Assembly (NCBI GenBank): GCA_964594115.1
Contig: CAZQLD010000003.1
Coordinates: forward strand, 1-64,000
DNA from: MFWN01 sp964594115
Lineage (GTDB): Archaea > Nanobdellota > Nanobdellia > Pacearchaeales > GW2011-AR1
Direction: 5' to 3'
DNA length: 64,000 nucleotides
The translations under genes and the position numbers were made by a program. Below, one piece after another: positions 60,871 to 64,000 of the stretch. The notes beneath the pieces were generated by a model, which saw nothing but the letters and a program-made list of their open reading frames with translations, had not been told where the DNA came from and searched no databases. The stretch's first letter is position 1. Each line of letters opens with the position of its first letter.

Positions 60871-62436
60871 ATGCCAGACAAGGTCCTAAAAACAATAAAG
60901 CCAAGAAAATACCAGCAGGAAATCTATGAAACTTGCAAAGATAAAAACTGTCTTGTAGTTCTTCCAACAGGAATTGGAAAAACCCTTGTTGCGTTAATGC
61001 TCTCTATTAACAGACAGAAAACCGTTCCTGGAACAAAAACTCTTTTTTTAGCCCCAACAAAGCCTTTAGCCGAACAACACGAATCTTATTTTAAAAAGCA
61101 TCTTCCAGAATTATTTGCAACCATGGAGCTTTTTACAGGAAAAGTAAAAGCAGAAAAAAGGAGAAAATTATGGCAAAACGCTGATATCATATTTTCAACA
61201 CCCCAGTGTGTTGCAAATGACATAAAAAGCAATCTTTATGATTTAAAACTTGTCTCGCTCTTAATTGAAGATGAATGCCATCGCTGTCTTAAAAATTATG
61301 CTTATACTTTTGTAGCAAAAAAATACAAAGAACAGGCCGAACATCCAAGAATACTGGGACTAACCGCAAGCCCAGGAACAGAAAAAGAGAAAATTAGGAA
61401 GATAGCTGAAAATCTTGAAATTGAAACTATTGAATTAAGAACAAGAGAGAGCGAGGATGTTAAAGAGTATCTTCAGGAATTAGAGTTCAAAATTATAAAA
61501 TTAGAGTTTCCAGAAGAATTCAGAGAAATAACAAAAATGATAAGAAAACTTTATGAAAAAAAAGTGCAAGAAATAAAAAACAGAAAACTTATTTTTAAAC
61601 CCGCAAATAAAATAAGTCTTTTAGAAACCCAAAGTAAAATTATGAAAGCTATTTCATCAGGAAACCGGCATTTTAATTATTTAATGGGTGCAAGTGTTTG
61701 TGCCCAGGCAATTAAACTCTCTCACCTAATAGAACTTTTAGAAACCCAAACCCTCCATACCTCTTTAAATTATATCAAATCAATTTTTGAACAGGCAAAT
61801 CAAAACAAATCAAAAGCAGCAAAACAAATAGCTAAAAATCCGGAATTTAATTCAGCATATGTTAAAGTGACTGATTTGATATCAAGAAAACTTGAACACC
61901 CAAAACTTTTTGAATTGCATTCAATTATAGAAGAGTCAATTGAAAAAAATCCTAAAAGCAAGATTATTGTATTCTCCCAGTATAGGGACACTGTAATTAA
62001 AATCTGTAAAACCCTTAATCAAATTCCAAATATAAATGCAAAGGTTTTTGTCGGACAGAGTAAAAAAAGAGAATCAGGACTTTCACAAAAAGAACAGCAC
62101 GAGATTTTAAGTGAATTCAAACAGGGAAAAATCAATATAATCTGCTCAACATCAATAGGAGAAGAAGGGCTTGATATTCCAGAAGTTAATTCTGTTATTT
62201 TTTATGAGCCTATCCCTTCTGCAATCAGAAAAATTCAGAGGGCAGGAAGAACAGCAAGATTAATGAAAGGAAAACTAGTCATCTTGCTAACAAAAGATAC
62301 GCTTGACGAAATATTTTATTATGCATCAAGAGCAAAAGAAAAAAGAATGTATAAGGCAATTGACAGTATAAAATCAGATTTGGATAATAAACCTATAAGA
62401 AAAGAACCTAAAAAAGCTCAAAAAACCTTATTTTAA
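60871..62436 (+). CDS. Hef/FANCM-type superfamily 2 helicase
   Basis: A 521-aa protein. Motif I LPTGIGKT (31-38), motif II DECH (134-137, more often DEAH or DECH in Hef), motif III LTASPG, a helical insert (about 190-330) typical of Hef, and C-terminal STSIGEEGLDIPEVN and QRAGRTARL. It lacks the XPF nuclease and HhH domains of full-length Hef and is close to the helicase-only form. It processes branched DNA at stalled forks. The last residues (KKAQKTLF) form a PCNA-binding (PIP)-like motif. Confidence 0.92.
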   Translation: MPDKVLKTIKPRKYQQEIYETCKDKNCLVVLPTGIGKTLVALMLSINRQKTVPGTKTLFLAPTKPLAEQHESYFKKHLPELFATMELFTGKVKAEKRRKLWQNADIIFSTPQCVANDIKSNLYDLKLVSLLIEDECHRCLKNYAYTFVAKKYKEQAEHPRILGLTASPGTEKEKIRKIAENLEIETIELRTRESEDVKEYLQELEFKIIKLEFPEEFREITKMIRKLYEKKVQEIKNRKLIFKPANKISLLETQSKIMKAISSGNRHFNYLMGASVCAQAIKLSHLIELLETQTLHTSLNYIKSIFEQANQNKSKAAKQIAKNPEFNSAYVKVTDLISRKLEHPKLFELHSIIEESIEKNPKSKIIVFSQYRDTVIKICKTLNQIPNINAKVFVGQSKKRESGLSQKEQHEILSEFKQGKINIICSTSIGEEGLDIPEVNSVIFYEPIPSAIRKIQRAGRTARLMKGKLVILLTKDTLDEIFYYASRAKEKRMYKAIDSIKSDLDNKPIRKEPKKAQKTLF

Positions 62437-62499
62437 CCAAAAACAGAGTATATATCCTATCTTAACAAAACTTATAAATCATTTTTAATCTAAAAACTA

Positions 62500-63564
62500 A
62501 TGCCAGAAATATATCAGTTTAAAGTACATAAGGCAACAGCAGAATATAATGGAGAATCCTTAATTATTAAACTTTGGTATCCTAAGAATCCTCAGATTAT
62601 TAAGGAACGATTAGGAGCCAATCCAGAATGGGGTGTAAAAGTTCTTGAAACTCTCATAAGTAAAGGCTTTGCCAATTTAGCTAATAAAAATAATCCGGTT
62701 AAACCTCCAAGCGCAGGTTCTTTGATTGTTCTAAACGATGAAGTATTTGTCTGCCACAGAAGAGACAGATACGCGCCAACACATAAATTATACCATAGTG
62801 CTTCTGCAGGCTTTCCTCAAAACAAACGAGCTCTTTTTACTAAAAAAGGACTTCTAGACCTTGCCTTAACAGAAACAGCAGAAGAAACTCTTTTAACAAG
62901 AGATAAAAAACCAAGATTAGTAGTAACTCCAGAACTAGAAAAATACATAATAGAATCGTCCAAAAGACTAGGATTTGACTTACAAACATATAAAGTAAAA
63001 GAAGAGCTTGCAACCGGTAAAGACACTTTAGAAGTTTATAACTATGCTGGAGAGCTTATTTTTTCTGCTAAAGGTTTTTTAAATATAATGTTTGATGCAG
63101 ATACAAGCATAAGTTTTTTACAACTAAGATATCTTGATATTTCTTCAAAAGAAGTTCTGCCAGTAGATGCTGAAGGAAAACTAGAGGGAACCTTTGAACA
63201 TTATAATAGAGAATCTTTTTTAATTCACACTAAAGAAATTGAAGGATTAAAATTTGCCTCTCCTTTAAAAAATCCAAGAGTTTTCCAAACAAAATTAGGA
63301 GGAAGATTTCCTAAAATATATACTCCCAAACTCTCTCCTGAAAACTACCTGGGCCCAGGAGCAACTCTTGTCACACAACCTTATCTTTTTGCTCCAGAAG
63401 ATTTACTAACTGCTTGTTTAGATGGATTAGGAGTAAAAGGCTATAAAGGAAGAAAACTGTATCTAGAACTCTGGAAAGAAAAAACATTATTAAAAGACGC
63501 TGATGGAAAAATAGAGAATATAAACGAATCCTGCTTAATCCCCAAAGAATTTTTGAGAAAATGA
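62500..63564 (+). CDS. Nudix-superfamily-like protein
   Basis: A 354-aa protein, tentative assignment. Around residues 70-135, SAGSLIVLNDEVFVCHRRDR, SAGFPQN and LALTETAEETLL resemble the strand, loop and helix order of Nudix folds (TETAEE where REXXEE is usual). The rest is unassigned. The stop overlaps the start of the downstream phosphatase (ATGA), so the two are coupled; a nucleotide-sugar or sugar-phosphate pathway is a reasonable guess. Confidence 0.5.
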   Translation: MPEIYQFKVHKATAEYNGESLIIKLWYPKNPQIIKERLGANPEWGVKVLETLISKGFANLANKNNPVKPPSAGSLIVLNDEVFVCHRRDRYAPTHKLYHSASAGFPQNKRALFTKKGLLDLALTETAEETLLTRDKKPRLVVTPELEKYIIESSKRLGFDLQTYKVKEELATGKDTLEVYNYAGELIFSAKGFLNIMFDADTSISFLQLRYLDISSKEVLPVDAEGKLEGTFEHYNRESFLIHTKEIEGLKFASPLKNPRVFQTKLGGRFPKIYTPKLSPENYLGPGATLVTQPYLFAPEDLLTACLDGLGVKGYKGRKLYLELWKEKTLLKDADGKIENINESCLIPKEFLRK

Positions 63565-64000
63565 AGGCTGTATTTTTAGACAGAGATGGGGTAGTTATTA
63601 AAGATACACATCATTTACACAGCATAAAAGATGTGGAACTTCTTCCAAAAGCAGCAGAAGCTATAAGAAAATTAAATGAAAAGGATTATAAAGCTATTAT
63701 AATTACAAACCAGCCAGTTGTTGCTCGGGGGCTTTGCACAGAAGAAGAAGCTATAGAAATAAATAATTATATAAAAGAATTATTACTAAAAGAAAACGCA
63801 AGAATTGATGCTGTTTATTACTGCCCTCATCACCCAACAGCAGGGGATAACCCAAAATATACAAAAGTATGCGAGTGCAGAAAACCAAAACCGGGAATGA
63901 TATTACAAGCAGCTAGAGATTTCAAAATAAATAATCTTGAAGAGTGCTTTATAGTAGGAGATACAACAGGGGATATAAAAGCTGGAAAAGCAGCAGGATG
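63561..64000 (+). CDS. HAD-family GmhB-like sugar bisphosphate phosphatase (3' partial)
   Basis: Open to the window edge. MKAVFLDRDGVV carries HAD motif I (D7, D9); IIITNQP is motif II; KPKPGMI and VGDTTGDIKAGKAAG give motifs III and IV. A zinc loop with CPHHP (from C88) and CEC (C104, C106) is that of GmhB/histidinol-phosphatase-type HADs, which dephosphorylate heptose 1,7-bisphosphate or histidinol phosphate. Substrate unresolved. The last part of the protein lies outside the window. Confidence 0.88.
   Translation, partial: MKAVFLDRDGVVIKDTHHLHSIKDVELLPKAAEAIRKLNEKDYKAIIITNQPVVARGLCTEEEAIEINNYIKELLLKENARIDAVYYCPHHPTAGDNPKYTKVCECRKPKPGMILQAARDFKINNLEECFIVGDTTGDIKAGKAAG

Overview
The window reads as a chromosome segment of a small-genome DPANN archaeon, most likely of the Pacearchaeota/Woesearchaeota group. 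The domain is clear from archaeal markers: TFB, aIF2-alpha, S8e, L44e, S1e/S3Ae, S27e, Nop10, RadA, GINS, GAN/RecJ, endonuclease Q, SmAP and tRNAs with introns at position 37/38. The DPANN placement is an inference from the AT-rich, Lys/Ile-rich coding, near-absence of intergenic DNA, very short Nop10, Cys-rich surface proteins and the large load of pilin-like membrane proteins. There are no rRNA genes, CRISPR arrays or insertion sequences.

Region by region: 1-5.5 kb holds three surface-protein genes, the first truncated by the window edge and ending in a tandem helix-turn-helix tail. 5.5-9.6 kb is housekeeping (tRNA-Arg, RNase Z, SmAP, S8e, TFB, uracil-DNA glycosylase, tRNA-Leu). 9.6-17.5 kb is an operon of a tiny ribbon-helix-helix-like protein, a 647-aa pilin-like protein and a 1911-aa secreted protein, with a perfect palindrome upstream. 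A frameshifted small gene and an intron-containing tRNA-Val follow; 17,448-17,917 is the only stretch over 300 bases without an intact gene, and it holds that palindrome and broken gene. 18-40 kb is dense information processing and repair: ribosomal proteins, NDK, GINS, SRP54 and FtsY, Bud32, GAN/RecJ, aIF2-alpha, Nop10, endonuclease Q, RadA, RPA, aEF1-beta, a TrmB-type regulator with a divergent partner, two Nudix proteins, and an SDR gene bounded by perfect 24-bp direct repeats.

39.9-59.7 kb is a type IV filament (pilus/archaellum-like) locus. It has a prepilin peptidase, at least ten single-pass pilin-like proteins (two too short for routine gene calls), Cys/Pro-rich and S-layer-like surface proteins, a T2SSF-type membrane platform, a FlaI/CpaF-type ATPase, two coiled-coil proteins and three paralogous four-TM proteins. 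A GH130 glycosidase gene sits inside it. Upstream regions of several of these genes, and of radA, carry near-identical 45-60 bp palindrome-containing elements, and two carry an identical 48-bp sequence, pointing to shared control. 59.8-64 kb has a PRC-barrel protein, a site-2-protease relative without its zinc motif, a Hef-type helicase, a Nudix-like protein and a truncated GmhB-like phosphatase.

The strongest candidate for an under-described system is the filament/surface apparatus (39.9-59.7 kb plus 9.6-17.5 kb) together with the repeated leader element. Functions beyond family level are inference.
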